DNA of 36,980 nucleotides from an uncultured Phycisphaerales bacterium (GCA_937927975.1 CALEZT010000013.1:1-36980), one strand, 5' to 3'; shown: positions 8,053 to 16,812, numbered from the stretch's first letter. Translations and numbers: made by a program. Notes: generated by a model not told the origin, from the sequence alone.

Positions 8053-9225
8053 TTAGCCGATTGCCTGCGAGAGAATCGCGGTGAGTTCCTCGTCGCTCAG
8101 GGCGACGGGGTTGCCCTGCATGCTGCTGGCCTTGCGGGCACGCTCCACCACGATCGAGAAATCCACGCTGGAAAGCCCGTGCTTGCGCAGTCCCGGCAGG
8201 CCCAACGCCAGGCACAACTCGCCCACCCAAGTCACCGCGTCGGACGCGTCGGCGGTGTCCTTGCCGGTGACGATGCGGCCGATCTCATCGAAACGAGCCA
8301 GAATGGAAGCTGTCTCCTCGTCCGGATTCTCGCCGCGGTTTTGGAGCGCCTGCACATTGGCCTGCATCACGAAGGGCAGCAGTCTGCCGCAGATCACGCC
8401 ATGCGGGGCGCTGGTCATGCCTCCCAAAGGACCGGCGAACCCATGCACCGCCCCCAGCTTTGCGTTCGCCAGGGCCATGCCGCCCAGGAGGCTGGCCAGG
8501 GACATGTCCTCGCGTGCTCGGGCATTGGAGCCGTCCTCGAATGCCTGTTGCAGCGATCGGGCCGCTCGCAGTATGCCTTCGCGGCAGAACCCGTCCGTGA
8601 GTGGGTTGGCCTTGTTGGAGACAAAGGCCTCGATCAACTGAGTCAAGGCGTCCACGCCGGTGCCGGCCGTCAACTCCGGCGGCATCGAGTGCGTCAGGAG
8701 CGGATCGACAATCGCCTGGCGAGCGAGCATCAGCGGGCTGCGGATGCTCACCTTCACCTGCTGCTCCGGCACGCCGAGCACGGCGTTGTACGTGACCTCG
8801 GCCCCGGTGCCCGCGGTCGTGGGGGCCGCCAGCAGAGGCGCCGCCGGCTCCCTGAGAGGCTTGCCCTTGCCGACCACTTCCAGGTAGTCAGACAACTCGC
8901 CCTCGTTCTTGAGCATCGCGGAGGCGACCTTGCCGATGTCCAGGACGCTGCCGCCCCCGACGGCCAGGACGACATCGGCCTTCGCCTCCCGGGCTGCAGC
9001 CACGGCCGCCTGGGCCATTTCCGTTGTGGGTTCGCCGGCGACGTTGAAGACCGCGACGGCGACGCTCCGGGCGGCGATGGCCTCGAGCACAGCGGCCAGA
9101 CGATCCGCTTTGCTGCCGATCACGAGAAAGGCGCGTTTTCCGTATCCGGCGACGAGGCTGGGGATCTGTTCGGCGGCTCCCGGTCCGAATACGATTCTGC
9201 GGGCGGTGGAGAATTCGAATTTCAT
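8053..9225 (-). CDS. Iron-containing alcohol dehydrogenase family protein
   Basis: A 390-residue group III alcohol dehydrogenase, a typical length. The NAD(P)-binding part has LAVGGGSVLDIGK (88-99) and PTTAGTGAEVT (135-145). The metal site includes Asp192 (GVDALTQLIEA), His261 (AVHGFAG) and His275 (PHGVICG). The position four after the Asp, His in enzymes such as FucO, is Gln196 here, a change also seen in parts of the family, so metal identity and substrate are open. The family reduces small aldehydes such as lactaldehyde, or acts on alcohols and maleylacetate. It lies 6 bases downstream of the ABM monooxygenase gene in the same direction, so the two form an operon. Confidence 0.92.
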   Translation of the reverse strand: MKFEFSTARRIVFGPGAAEQIPSLVAGYGKRAFLVIGSKADRLAAVLEAIAARSVAVAVFNVAGEPTTEMAQAAVAAAREAKADVVLAVGGGSVLDIGKVASAMLKNEGELSDYLEVVGKGKPLREPAAPLLAAPTTAGTGAEVTYNAVLGVPEQQVKVSIRSPLMLARQAIVDPLLTHSMPPELTAGTGVDALTQLIEAFVSNKANPLTDGFCREGILRAARSLQQAFEDGSNARAREDMSLASLLGGMALANAKLGAVHGFAGPLGGMTSAPHGVICGRLLPFVMQANVQALQNRGENPDEETASILARFDEIGRIVTGKDTADASDAVTWVGELCLALGLPGLRKHGLSSVDFSIVVERARKASSMQGNPVALSDEELTAILSQAIG

Positions 9226-9231
9226 GGCGTC

Positions 9232-9552
9232 CTATACGGTCAAATAGTCCCAGCCGTCTTGGTCGGGGAAGATGCTGTTGTACTTCACGCTCGTGCGGGG
9301 TTCGGCCATCATGCTTTCGACCGCGTCTCGCCATTTCTGGTAGTGCGTCGTTTCCTTGTGTCGGGCTGGGTCGTTCGGCGTGCGGTAGACCTCCACGAGG
9401 ACGAACCGCGTCGGATCGTCCTGCTGCTGGATCACGTCGAACCGGGCGATGCCCATCTCGCGGACGCTCTCCTGGGCGTTCTCGACGCTCGCGGCGCGAA
9501 ACGCCTCGACCTGGTCGGGCTTGACATGGACGAAAACATGGACCACCAACAT
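9232..9552 (-). CDS. ABM-domain (antibiotic biosynthesis monooxygenase / LsrG-like) protein
   Basis: A 106-residue dimeric alpha-beta barrel protein of the ABM superfamily, recognised by the opening [19 protein letters not shown], a central [22 protein letters not shown] and the final FDQ-like strand region. Members include quinol monooxygenases and the autoinducer-processing enzyme LsrG; many are cofactor-free. The [12 protein letters not shown] segment is the usual ligand-facing helix. AAGGAG is 7 bases before the start. It is the first gene of an operon with the alcohol dehydrogenase, which suggests action on the same small carbonyl compound or removal of its by-product; this is an inference. 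Confidence 0.85.
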   Translation of the reverse strand: MLVVHVFVHVKPDQVEAFRAASVENAQESVREMGIARFDVIQQQDDPTRFVLVEVYRTPNDPARHKETTHYQKWRDAVESMMAEPRTSVKYNSIFPDQDGWDYLTV

Positions 9553-9588
9553 AGTTCTCTCCTTACCGGCGGCGCTCTTTTAGCGGGC

Positions 9589-9617
9589 AGTGTAACACGG
9601 TCAGACGGGGAACGCAA
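9589..9617 (-). promoter_or_regulatory. Probable promoter of the ABM-alcohol dehydrogenase operon
   Basis: On the minus strand TTGCGT (9612-9617) and TACACT (9589-9594) are 17 bases apart, giving a leader of about 30 bases. It overlaps the end of a decayed reading frame. Confidence 0.45.
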
Positions 9618-9797
9618 CCGGATCGACGCGAGGAAATGACCCTGCCGCCAGCAGGTCCGGCGTGCAATCCACCCACACCGTCTTGCCGTACTCCTTGTCC
9701 GCGTTGCAGATCGCCTCGCTCGGGCAACTCCAGCCCTCGTGCCGGGCCCGTCTGCGGGGAAGTCGTTTCTGACATCCGGCCCAACCCTCTTGATTTC
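9601..9797 (-). pseudogene. Decayed tail of an unidentified gene
   Basis: On the minus strand a frame with strong G/C third-position bias ends in TGA at 9601-9603 and reads ...HEGWSCPSEAICNADKEY and then GKTVWVDCTPDLLAAG. It has no start codon of its own and is open only back to about 9797, where a TGA interrupts it. Just upstream, a neighbouring frame reads plausibly (RFVEVLEIKRVGPDVRND), so the two pieces may be one former gene broken by a frameshift around 9745-9760. I do not recognise the family. The call rests on codon bias and protein-like composition alone. Confidence 0.35.
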
Positions 9798-9837
9798 AAG
9801 AACTTCCACGAACCGCAAACCGGGCTGACAAATCCGC

Positions 9838-9866
9838 TTGAAATCCTGCAGAGCATGGAGTATAAT
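9838..9866 (+). promoter_or_regulatory. Strong sigma70-type promoter for the CARDB/beta-helix gene
   Basis: TTGAAA (9838-9843), a 17-base spacer, then a perfect TATAAT (9861-9866). The predicted leader of about 55 bases contains a small hairpin, AGCCC-TTC-GGGCT, near 9889-9901, followed by GGAAAGGGTGAG before the ATG at 9929. Confidence 0.7.
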
Positions 9867-9928
9867 GGTTCCCCGGCAGATAACAGTCAAGCCCTTCGGG
9901 CTGAGGATTTCGGAAAGGGTGAGAAATC

Positions 9929-11716
9929 ATGAAGCGGAGTGCTGTCATTGCGCTGCTTGTGATATGCGCAATTCCATGCCAGGTCTTTGGCTGAGACGGT
10001 GAACTGGACCTCCGTGACGGAGGTGTTCGCTACAGCAGCGTTGAGCCGACGGACTTCATTGCAGGCCGAGCGGGGCAGCCGCTCACTGTCCGTGCTGCGA
10101 TCGAAGCGGTGGGTGAACGGGACCCGAATCCGATCTATTTGAGTTTCTATGCGTCCGCGGACACGCAGATCGGCAAGTCAGATTACTACCTCGGGCAGAT
10201 CAGCGTTGCGCTTTCGATGAACTCCTGGACGGTGGTCACCCTGCATTGCCAGTTTCCCGAGAGCATTCCGCCGGGGACGTACTACGTGGGATGGATCATC
10301 GACCCCGACAACATCAACGATGAAACCAATGAACTCAACAACACCGCGTTCAACGATTCGTCTTTGTTGACTGTGACGAGAATGCCCGATTCGGTCTTGT
10401 ACGTCGACGTCAACGCCCGGGGCAGCCAAGACGGATCAAGCTGGGCAAATGCATTTCACTCGCTTCAAGATGCGTTGGCTGTCGCGGATGACGGATGCGA
10501 AGTCCGCATGGCTGATGGAGCGTACCTGCCGGATCGGGGGGGCCTCGTCCTGCGGGGAGACCGTCGGGCTACGTTCAAACTGAAGAAGGGGGTCGCCATT
10601 CGGGGCGGGTACGCGGGCGCAGGGGCGTCCAATCCCGACGCCAGGGACGCCGCGGTCTGGCGGACCCTCCTCAGTGGTGATCTGAACGGAGATGATCGGC
10701 CGATAGTCGATCGCGGCGAGTTGCGGCTCGAACCGTCCAGGCTGGACAACAGCCTCCATGTGGTGAGCGCCGTTGACGTCGATCACACTGCGGTCCTCGA
10801 CGGCGTCTGGATCTCCGGCGGCCATGCGGATGGGAGATTCGATGTCGCAGCGTTTCCCGAGGATTCGCGCGGAGGCGGGATATACATCGTGCGAGGCGGT
10901 CCTCGTCTGCGAAGGTGTGCGTTCTCGGAGAACTGGGCATCGCGAGAGGGAGGCGCCATTTACGCAGCGGACGGTCATGTCGAGGTCTTCGACTGCACAT
11001 TGTGGGGTAATTCCGCGGGCTGCGACGCCCAGGACTATCAAGGAGCCGGAGGCGCCGTCTTCATGGCCGGCGGCGATGTGGCTCTGATCAGTTGCACGCT
11101 CAACGGCAATGAGGCCAGTGGAAGCGGTGGCGCGATTGCCGCCGATTCCGGCGCCTTGTCGGGCGTCAACTGTTGTCTCCATGCCAATCGCGCCGGGGTG
11201 CAGGCCGGCGCGATTCATGCGGTGGATTGTCGGGTCGTTCTGGTGAATTGCACCCTGGCCGACAATCGTCAGGACGTCGGTCCAGGCGTGATCGTTGCCG
11301 AATCATCGGAGGGCCGCACAGGCGACGAGTTGCGTATCTTGAACTGCATTCTGTGGAATTCCGGACGAGAGATTTCGATCAACGGCAACCTCCTGGTGAC
11401 TGTGGCCCATAGTGACGTCTGGGGTGGCTGGGAAGGTCCTGGGAACATCGCGGTTGCCCCCTTGTTCATCGACCCCGCCGGACCGGACGGACTGCTTGGT
11501 TCGGAGGATGACGACTTGCGGCTTGGTCACGGTTCTCCCTGCATTGACGCGGGGGACCCCACGGCGCTGCCGAAAGATTTCGCCGATATGGACGACGACG
11601 GCAACACGGCAGAACCTCTGCCGCATGACCGAGACGGCAGAACTCGGATCGTCGGGACATCGGTGGACATGGGCGCATACGAAACGCCAGCGACCGAAGC
11701 ACGCAGCATGCCATAG
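9929..11716 (+). CDS. Secreted CARDB + right-handed beta-helix protein, interrupted by an in-frame UGA
   Basis: The ATG at 9929 follows a promoter and Shine-Dalgarno sequence and begins a clear signal peptide (MKRSAVIALLVICAIPCQVF). Codon 22 (9992-9994) is TGA. The same frame then stays open for about 570 codons and reads as sensible protein immediately after the stop. Residues about 24-150 look like a CARDB adhesion domain (FYASADTQIGKSDYYLG, PPGTYYVGWIID, NELNN). From about 156 the phrase VDVNARGSQDGSSW opens a polymorphic-membrane-protein/beta-helix domain with repeated GG-(A/G)-(I/V) and NC-x-L turns. It ends with SPCIDAGDP and VDMGAYE, the usual close of this planctomycete family. A downstream GTG at 10109 would give an unexported protein. 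Most likely a nonsense mutation or sequence error in an otherwise intact exported protein; its role (adhesion or glycan binding) is inferred. Confidence 0.75.
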
Positions 11717-11722
11717 AAGAGC

Positions 11723-11750
11723 AGGCGGCGCCAAGATGGCCTCGCCGCCT
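11723..11750. terminator. Hairpin between convergent genes, possible bidirectional terminator
   Basis: AGGCGGCG (11723-11730) pairs with CGCCGCCT (11743-11750) around a 12-base loop. It fills the 38-base gap between two convergent stop codons. There is no long U tract, so intrinsic termination is uncertain. Confidence 0.45.
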
Positions 11751-11754
11751 TCCG

Positions 11755-13833
11755 CTATTTGAGCTGCATCCAGAGATAGCTGTACGTAAGAGCCGTTCGC
11801 AGGGCCTGGTGTTTGTTGGTCGCCGCAGCCGCGTGACCGCCCTCCATATTCTCGTAGTAGTAGACCTTGTGTCCCAGTTCTTCCATCCGAGCCGCCATCT
11901 TCCTGGCGTGGCCTGGATGGACGCGGTCGTCGGCCGTCGAGGTGTAGAAGAAGACGTGCGGATACTCGCGGTCGGCCCTGAGGTTGTGATAAGGCGAGTA
12001 CTGGCTGATGTAGGCCCACTCTTCCGGTACATCGGGGTTGCCGTATTCCGCCATCCAACTGGCCCCGGCCAGGAGCTTGTTGTAGCGTTTCATGTCCAGC
12101 AGCGGAACGAGGCACACGACGCCGTTGTACAGGTCGGGCCTCTGGGTGAACTGGACGCCCACGAGCAGCCCGCCATTGGAGCCGCCCATGATGCCCAAGT
12201 GACGGGGCGACGTGATCCTCCGACGGATCAGGTCCTCCGCCACCGCGGCGAAATCGTCGTACGCCCTCTGGCGGTTTTCCTTAAGAGCCGCCTGGTGCCA
12301 GGCAGGACCGAATTCACCGCCGCCGCGGATGTTCGCCAGGACGTAGACGCCTCCTTTGCCCAGCCAGGCAGCGCCTGTGGTGGCGGAGTACCCAGGCAGA
12401 AGCTCGATCTCAAAGCCGCCGTAACCGTACAGCAGCGTCGGATTCGTCCCGTCGGCCTTCATCTTCTTGGATCGCACGACGAAATAGGGGACTTTCGTGC
12501 CATCCTTGGAGGTTGCTTCGAACTGCTCTGCCACGAGCCCTTTGGCGTTGAAGAAGTGCGGCAGGGTCTTGAGTCTGTTCATCTTGCCCTTGTCCGACAC
12601 ATGGTAGAGACTCGTCGGCGTCAGAAAGCCCTGGTAGCTCAGGAAATACTGGTTCGACCGTTCGTCCGTGGATACGATGCCCAGGGTGCCGAGCTTGGGG
12701 GCATCGACTCGTTCGCCGGCCCAGCGGCCGCCCTTGACCTGGAATGCGTGCAGTTCGCTTCGTACGTTGTTCAGCAGCAGAACGAGCAGGATGTCCCGAG
12801 TCCCTGCATAAGAGACGACGTTCGAACGATCGTTCGGCTCGACGACCACGCTGAAAACACGATCGCCTTTAAGATACCTGTCGTAGTCGATGCTGATCAG
12901 CGAACCCTGCTTGTACGTGCTCTGGCCGAGCGTCCAGTCCGATTTAAGACGGACGAGCATCTGGTTCTTGAAGAAACCGCCGAAGTCCGCGTCGTCAGGG
13001 ATCTCGATCCTCAAGGGTCGGCCTTCCTCGATGACGAACGTGTTCGAGGTGTAGAACGTCATGCCTCGATGGATCACATCGTATCGCCGTTCGGGCGTGT
13101 GGATCGTCGCGCAGCCGGTTCGGACGTCCTTCACATCGCCCTCGAACACGGTTTCGGCGCTGCTCAGCGGCGTCCCTCGCTTCCACAGCTTGGCGATTCG
13201 AGGATAGCCCGACTCGGTGAGGCTGCCGGCGCCGAAATCCGTCCCCACATAGATTGCGTCGCGATCTCGCCAGGAGACGTCGCTCTTGGCCTCGGGAAGC
13301 GAGAAACCGTCCTTGATGAACTGCCTGGCGTCGGCGTCGAACTCGCGGACGACGACCGCGTCGCCTCCTCCCCGCGATAGGCGCACCAGGAAGCGATTGT
13401 AGTCGGGGTACAAGCCGCTGGCCCCTTTGAAGACCCATTGCTCGCCTTCCTCTTGGCAGAGCTTGTCCACGTCCAACAGCACTTCCCAGGCGGGCGACCT
13501 GCGATTGTACTGGGCCAGTGTCGTTCGTCGCCACAGGCCGCGTTCGTTCTTCTCATCCTGCCAGAAGTTGTACAGGTACTTGCCGCGGATCTGGGGATAG
13601 GGGATACGAACGTTCGAATTGAGGATCTCCAGGGCCTTGTCGTACGTCTCTTCGAATCCCGGCTGGGTCTTGAGGGTTCCCAGAGTGCTCTCGTTTTGGA
13701 GTTTGACCCATTCCAGCGCCTTCTCGCCACGGACTTCCTCAAGCCACAGATACGGATCGACCGATTCCTGCGATCGCGACACTTGCGAAAGAACCACGAT
13801 TGCGGACAGACAGGCGATGATACGACCCTTCAT
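11755..13833 (-). CDS. Prolyl oligopeptidase family serine peptidase (S9A), exported
   Basis: A 692-residue S9A peptidase, close to the usual 700. Prolyl oligopeptidases cut short peptides after proline. The N-terminus is a signal peptide (MKGRIIACLSAIVVLSQVS), so it likely acts in the periplasm. Residues 30-100 carry the family opening DPYLWLEEVRGEKALEWV; a seven-bladed propeller follows. The hydrolase domain contains GGFEIELLPGYS and ANIRGGGEFGPAWHQAA. The catalytic triad is Ser552 in GGSNGGL, Asp635/636 in TADDRVHPGHA and His667 in EGGHAAA, in nearly the same places as in the mammalian enzyme. The start at 13833 is chosen over 13866 because CAGGAG lies 6 bases upstream. It is monocistronic. 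Confidence 0.95.
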   Translation of the reverse strand: MKGRIIACLSAIVVLSQVSRSQESVDPYLWLEEVRGEKALEWVKLQNESTLGTLKTQPGFEETYDKALEILNSNVRIPYPQIRGKYLYNFWQDEKNERGLWRRTTLAQYNRRSPAWEVLLDVDKLCQEEGEQWVFKGASGLYPDYNRFLVRLSRGGGDAVVVREFDADARQFIKDGFSLPEAKSDVSWRDRDAIYVGTDFGAGSLTESGYPRIAKLWKRGTPLSSAETVFEGDVKDVRTGCATIHTPERRYDVIHRGMTFYTSNTFVIEEGRPLRIEIPDDADFGGFFKNQMLVRLKSDWTLGQSTYKQGSLISIDYDRYLKGDRVFSVVVEPNDRSNVVSYAGTRDILLVLLLNNVRSELHAFQVKGGRWAGERVDAPKLGTLGIVSTDERSNQYFLSYQGFLTPTSLYHVSDKGKMNRLKTLPHFFNAKGLVAEQFEATSKDGTKVPYFVVRSKKMKADGTNPTLLYGYGGFEIELLPGYSATTGAAWLGKGGVYVLANIRGGGEFGPAWHQAALKENRQRAYDDFAAVAEDLIRRRITSPRHLGIMGGSNGGLLVGVQFTQRPDLYNGVVCLVPLLDMKRYNKLLAGASWMAEYGNPDVPEEWAYISQYSPYHNLRADREYPHVFFYTSTADDRVHPGHARKMAARMEELGHKVYYYENMEGGHAAAATNKHQALRTALTYSYLWMQLK

Positions 13834-13882
13834 AGGCAACTCCTGATTTCGAAGTTTTCCATTCACAGCTCAGTTTGACAGA

Positions 13883-13891
13883 CTATAGCAC
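13883..13891 (-). promoter_or_regulatory. Extended -10 promoter candidate for the prolyl oligopeptidase gene
   Basis: The minus strand reads TGC-TATAGT (TATAGT at 13883-13888 with an upstream TG), an extended -10 element with only a weak -35 (TTTTCT). The leader would be about 45 bases. Confidence 0.4.
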
Positions 13892-14082
13892 AGATTGTGC
13901 CCGCAGAAAAGATGCCAGATGCCTCCGGATAGAGAAATGGTCTCTCTGTGACCTAGACCGCGCCGTTTCCATCACGGCGCATCATCAATTGTGTTGATGC
14001 AGGCCTCGCCGTGCGTGGACTCTTGGGCCACAGTGACACCGGATTCGAAGGGGAACGGTGACGACAATGGGTATTTTCCCCG
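13892..14082. other. Gene-free divergent intergenic region with one small hairpin
   Basis: No coding frame with credible codon bias is visible. GCGCCGT (13960-13966) and ACGGCGC (13974-13980) form a perfect 7-base-pair hairpin with a 7-base loop. Its role is unknown. Confidence 0.4.
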
Positions 14083-14111
14083 TTGACAATCGTGGGTCCT
14101 GTGCATAGCCT
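14083..14111 (+). promoter_or_regulatory. Possible promoter of the coiled-coil lipoprotein gene
   Basis: A perfect TTGACA (14083-14088) is followed after 17 bases by TAGCCT (14106-14111), a poor -10. The leader would be about 40 bases. Confidence 0.35.
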
Positions 14112-14159
14112 GATCTTTGCTGTGAATGAGAATCCACTTTTTTTGGAAAGGAATTTGCC

Positions 14160-14600
14160 GTGACACTTCAGAGTCGCATGTCGTTGTCGTGTGTTTCGTT
14201 GGCTCTCCTTTTGCTTGCCTGTGGGTGCGGCAAGGATGGCGAGGAGAAACAGGCGTCCCCGTCCGCGCCGGCCGCAGGCGGGACTCAAACCGCGGCGGTG
14301 GACACGCAGAAGCCCATCGCCGAGGTCCAGACCCAGGCGCAGGCGATGAACGTCGAGAGTCTCAAGGCCACCGTGCAATCGTACAAGGACGCGATTCTCG
14401 CCAAGCAGGCCGAGATCGAAAAGCTGGTCGCCAAGATCAAGGAGACCCCGATCGCTGAGGCTCTGGGAGAGCAGGCCAAGACTCTCAAAGGGGATCTGAC
14501 GAACCTGGAGACGGGTCTCAAGGCCCTGAAGGATCGCTTCGAGGTCTACTACGATGCGCTGAAGCAAAAAGGCGGCGACGTCGCCGGTCTGGCCCTCTAG
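14160..14600 (+). CDS. Small lipoprotein with a C-terminal coiled coil
   Basis: A 146-residue protein starting at GTG 14160, with GGAAAGGA upstream. It has a lipoprotein signal whose lipobox is LLLAC (Cys21), then CGKDGEEK and a low-complexity Ala/Pro/Thr linker. Residues about 60-135 are a long, highly charged helix (ESLKATVQSYKDAILAKQAE, KIKETPIAEALGEQAKTLKG) predicted to form a coiled coil. It is likely anchored in a membrane and extends into the periplasm. I do not recognise a family. Its CGCGKDG-x-EK leader closely matches the lipoprotein at 30481-31200, so the two may share an origin or sorting route. Confidence 0.8.
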   Translation: MTLQSRMSLSCVSLALLLLACGCGKDGEEKQASPSAPAAGGTQTAAVDTQKPIAEVQTQAQAMNVESLKATVQSYKDAILAKQAEIEKLVAKIKETPIAEALGEQAKTLKGDLTNLETGLKALKDRFEVYYDALKQKGGDVAGLAL

Positions 14601-14801
14601 GGTCTCCCGGCACGCTCGCTTGCAGGTCCTTCGGCAGCGGCGGACGTCGCCCCATCGAGGCGCGGACGACAGCCGTTTCTTTCACAATCGATCTTCTCGA
14701 AACGCTTGTCTCGTCGCCTCGGGGCGCCTACAATTAGGAATTGTGACGAGCTAAGAATTGTTCGGAGGTTGTGACGCTGGGGTGAATGAGGTTTTCGACG
14801 C

Positions 14802-14829
14802 GTGACAGACTGCCGGGAAGTGATAGTGT
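14802..14829 (+). promoter_or_regulatory. Weak promoter candidate for mscL within a 327-base gene-free gap
   Basis: GTGACA (14802-14807), a 16-base spacer and TAGTGT (14824-14829). The rest of 14601-14927 holds no credible gene; a short inverted repeat CAATT-AGG-AATTG lies near 14730-14742. Confidence 0.25.
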
Positions 14830-14927
14830 GAATTGTCCCGTCTCCTTGCTCTGCGTCGTAATGTGCCGTCATCCTGATCCGGGGAGCGGAACGCAACTGG
14901 AACCTTGATTTGTTGGGAGGCAACACA

Positions 14928-15305
14928 ATGGGATTGTTGAAGGAGTTCAAAGAGTTTGCCGTGAAAGGCAATGCGCTGGACATGGCGGTCGGCATTATTA
15001 TCGGAGCTGCCTTCGGCAAGATCGTCAACTCCCTTGTCAACGACATCATCATGCCGCCGATCGGAATGCTCCTGGGCGGATCGGACTTCAAGAACCTTCA
15101 GTTCGTTATGAAAGAAGCGACCGTGGACCCGGCCGGGAAGGTCGTCGAAGCGGTGGCGGTGCGCTATGGGTTGTTCATCAACACCGTGATCGACTTTCTC
15201 ATTGTCGCTTTCACGATCTTCATGGTGATTCGGATCATCAATCGGCTCTCCCACTTGCGGGGTCTTCCCGGTTCCCGCGGGGCGTCGGACGCTCCGAAGG
15301 CGTGA
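14928..15305 (+). CDS. mscL: Large-conductance mechanosensitive channel MscL
   Basis: A 125-residue channel that opens under membrane tension during hypo-osmotic shock. The N-terminal amphipathic helix and first membrane segment are clear: [20 protein letters not shown], then [16 protein letters not shown], followed by [12 protein letters not shown]. The second membrane segment is [19 protein letters not shown], and a short charged tail ends the protein. The ATG at 14928 has GGGAGG 7 bases upstream. The downstream DUF481 gene begins 107 bases later, with a small hairpin (CGTCGCA/TGCGACG, 15311-15328) between them. Confidence 0.97.
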   Translation: MGLLKEFKEFAVKGNALDMAVGIIIGAAFGKIVNSLVNDIIMPPIGMLLGGSDFKNLQFVMKEATVDPAGKVVEAVAVRYGLFINTVIDFLIVAFTIFMVIRIINRLSHLRGLPGSRGASDAPKA

Positions 15306-15412
15306 TTCGGCGTCGCAGCGTTGCGACGGCCGGCCCTGGCGGTTTGGCGGCGCATTCGATCGCGCCGTCGGCAAGGGTTTCCTGTAGTTGTACATTTCGA
15401 AAGGAATCAACG

Positions 15413-16441
15413 ATGCGAGTGAAACTGGCGTTTGTGTTGGGGTGCCTGGCCGTCCTGTCCTCCCCTCTGGCCGCGGACCAGGTGGTGTTGAAGAACGGCG
15501 ACCGCATTACGGGCAAGATCGTCGCTGTCGGCGACGGCGTCCTCACGCTCAAGGGCGACCAGGTCGGACAGATCACGATCGCCATGAAGGACATCGCCAC
15601 CTTCGCGAGCGATTCGCCCCTGGAAATCCATCTCAAGGATGGTACGGTCCTCAACCAGCCGGTTGTCGCGGCCGACGCGGACCGGTTCGCAATCACGGAG
15701 GGTCCCGCTCTGCGTCCCCAAACGTTCTCGCTGGCCGACGTGACGTCGATCAACCCGCCGCCCAAGCCCCAGCCCAAGTGGACCGGCAGCATCTCCGGCG
15801 CCGTCACCTCCACGCACGGCAACACGAAGGCCGAAGCCGTCAGTGCAAGCGTCAACGTCGTCCGACGGTCGGAGAAAGACCGTACGACGGCCGCAGCGGA
15901 TTACGGCAGGAGCGAGCAGAGGAACCGCACCACCAAGGAGGACGACACCACTGAAGACTGGTGGCGGGCCCGCGCTCAGTACGATTACTTCTTCTCGAAG
16001 AAGTTCTTCGGCTTCGGCAACGTCCGTTATGAGCGGGACGCAATCGCGGATCTGGATCGTCGCGTCGTGGTCGGCGGCGGCGGCGGTTATCAGTGGATCG
16101 AAAACGCCAAGACCAGCTTCAGCACCAACCTCGGTCTTGCATCGTTGTATGAGAAATTCGACACCGCCGACGACAGCAACAGTGAAATCTCCCTGCAGGT
16201 CGGCTACAATCTCGATCACCGCATTCGCGACGGTCTGCGGTTCGTGCACGACCTGACCTACTATCCCAGCCTGGAACAGTTCTCCGACTACTACCTGACC
16301 ACGACCGGCGAACTGCGGGCCAGTCTGACCAAGTCGATGTTCGCGAACTTCAAAGTGATCTTCAACTATGATGAGAGCCCGGCCCCCGGCCGAGGCAGCA
16401 CCGACGTCAAGTACCTGCTCGGTATCGGCATGAACTTCTGA
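15413..16441 (+). CDS. DUF481 (YdiY-like) outer-membrane beta-barrel protein
   Basis: A 342-residue exported protein with a signal peptide (MRVKLAFVLGCLAVLSSPLA). Residues about 23-115 are a small repeated beta domain beginning DQVVLKNGDRITGKIVAV, common ahead of planctomycete DUF481 barrels. From about 120 (KWTGSISGAVTSTHGNTKAE) to the end, strands alternate in the pattern of an outer-membrane barrel, and the last residue is Phe, the usual barrel-assembly signal. The function of DUF481 proteins is not established; YdiY of E. coli is acid-inducible. The start has AAAGGA 7 bases upstream. A strong hairpin follows the stop. Confidence 0.88.
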   Translation: MRVKLAFVLGCLAVLSSPLAADQVVLKNGDRITGKIVAVGDGVLTLKGDQVGQITIAMKDIATFASDSPLEIHLKDGTVLNQPVVAADADRFAITEGPALRPQTFSLADVTSINPPPKPQPKWTGSISGAVTSTHGNTKAEAVSASVNVVRRSEKDRTTAAADYGRSEQRNRTTKEDDTTEDWWRARAQYDYFFSKKFFGFGNVRYERDAIADLDRRVVVGGGGGYQWIENAKTSFSTNLGLASLYEKFDTADDSNSEISLQVGYNLDHRIRDGLRFVHDLTYYPSLEQFSDYYLTTTGELRASLTKSMFANFKVIFNYDESPAPGRGSTDVKYLLGIGMNF

Positions 16442-16453
16442 TTGCGCATGGAT

Positions 16454-16496
16454 CGGCCCTGCGTCCCGCTACCTATGATGGCGGGACGCAGGGCCG
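16454..16496 (+). terminator. Strong GC-rich hairpin after the DUF481 gene
   Basis: A perfect 16-base-pair stem (16454-16469 with 16481-16496, core CCCTGCGTCCCGC) with an 11-base loop begins 12 bases after the stop codon. Only a weak T stretch follows, but position and stability fit transcription termination. No gene is visible from 16497 to 16739. Confidence 0.65.
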
Positions 16497-16739
16497 GATC
16501 GTTTCGACTCCGAACCCAAAAAGCGGTTTCGGAAAATGCATGGATCCGCATCGAACGTCACGGGATCGCCTCTGGCCCGTCGCATGGGGGGACGCCCTCG
16601 TGCCGAGGCTGAGGTTCTCATCTTTGCCGGTTTTTCTTGCAATCTCGTTCGGTTGCAGGTAAGGTGAGTCGAACCCGTTGGGGCCGTGGATAGACGACCG
16701 GCAGCCGCTGCGTCGTAAGTTCTGTTTAGGCAACAACTT

Positions 16740-16812
16740 GGGAGTGTAGCTCAGTCGGTAGAGCAACGCACTTTTAATGCGTAGGTCCTGGGTTCGAGTC
16801 CCAGCACTCTCA
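16740..16812 (+). tRNA. tRNA-Lys (anticodon TTT)
   Basis: A 73-base cloverleaf. The acceptor stem GGGAGTG pairs with CACTCTC (one G-U pair), with discriminator A at 16812. The D arm contains TAGCTCAGTCGGTAGAGCA, the anticodon stem ACGCA/TGCGT closes a CTTTTAA loop with anticodon TTT, and the T arm contains GGTTCGAGTCC. The 3' CCA is not encoded. Confidence 0.97.

Noticed and set aside
9992..9994. Selenocysteine or reassigned UGA in the CARDB/beta-helix gene
   Set aside because: Neighbouring genes end normally in UGA, no SECIS-like hairpin is evident just downstream, and the protein is not of a selenoprotein family.
14601..14927. Open frame on the minus strand upstream of mscL (14597-15091)
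   Set aside because: It overlaps mscL antisense and its translation lacks domain features or a ribosome-binding site.
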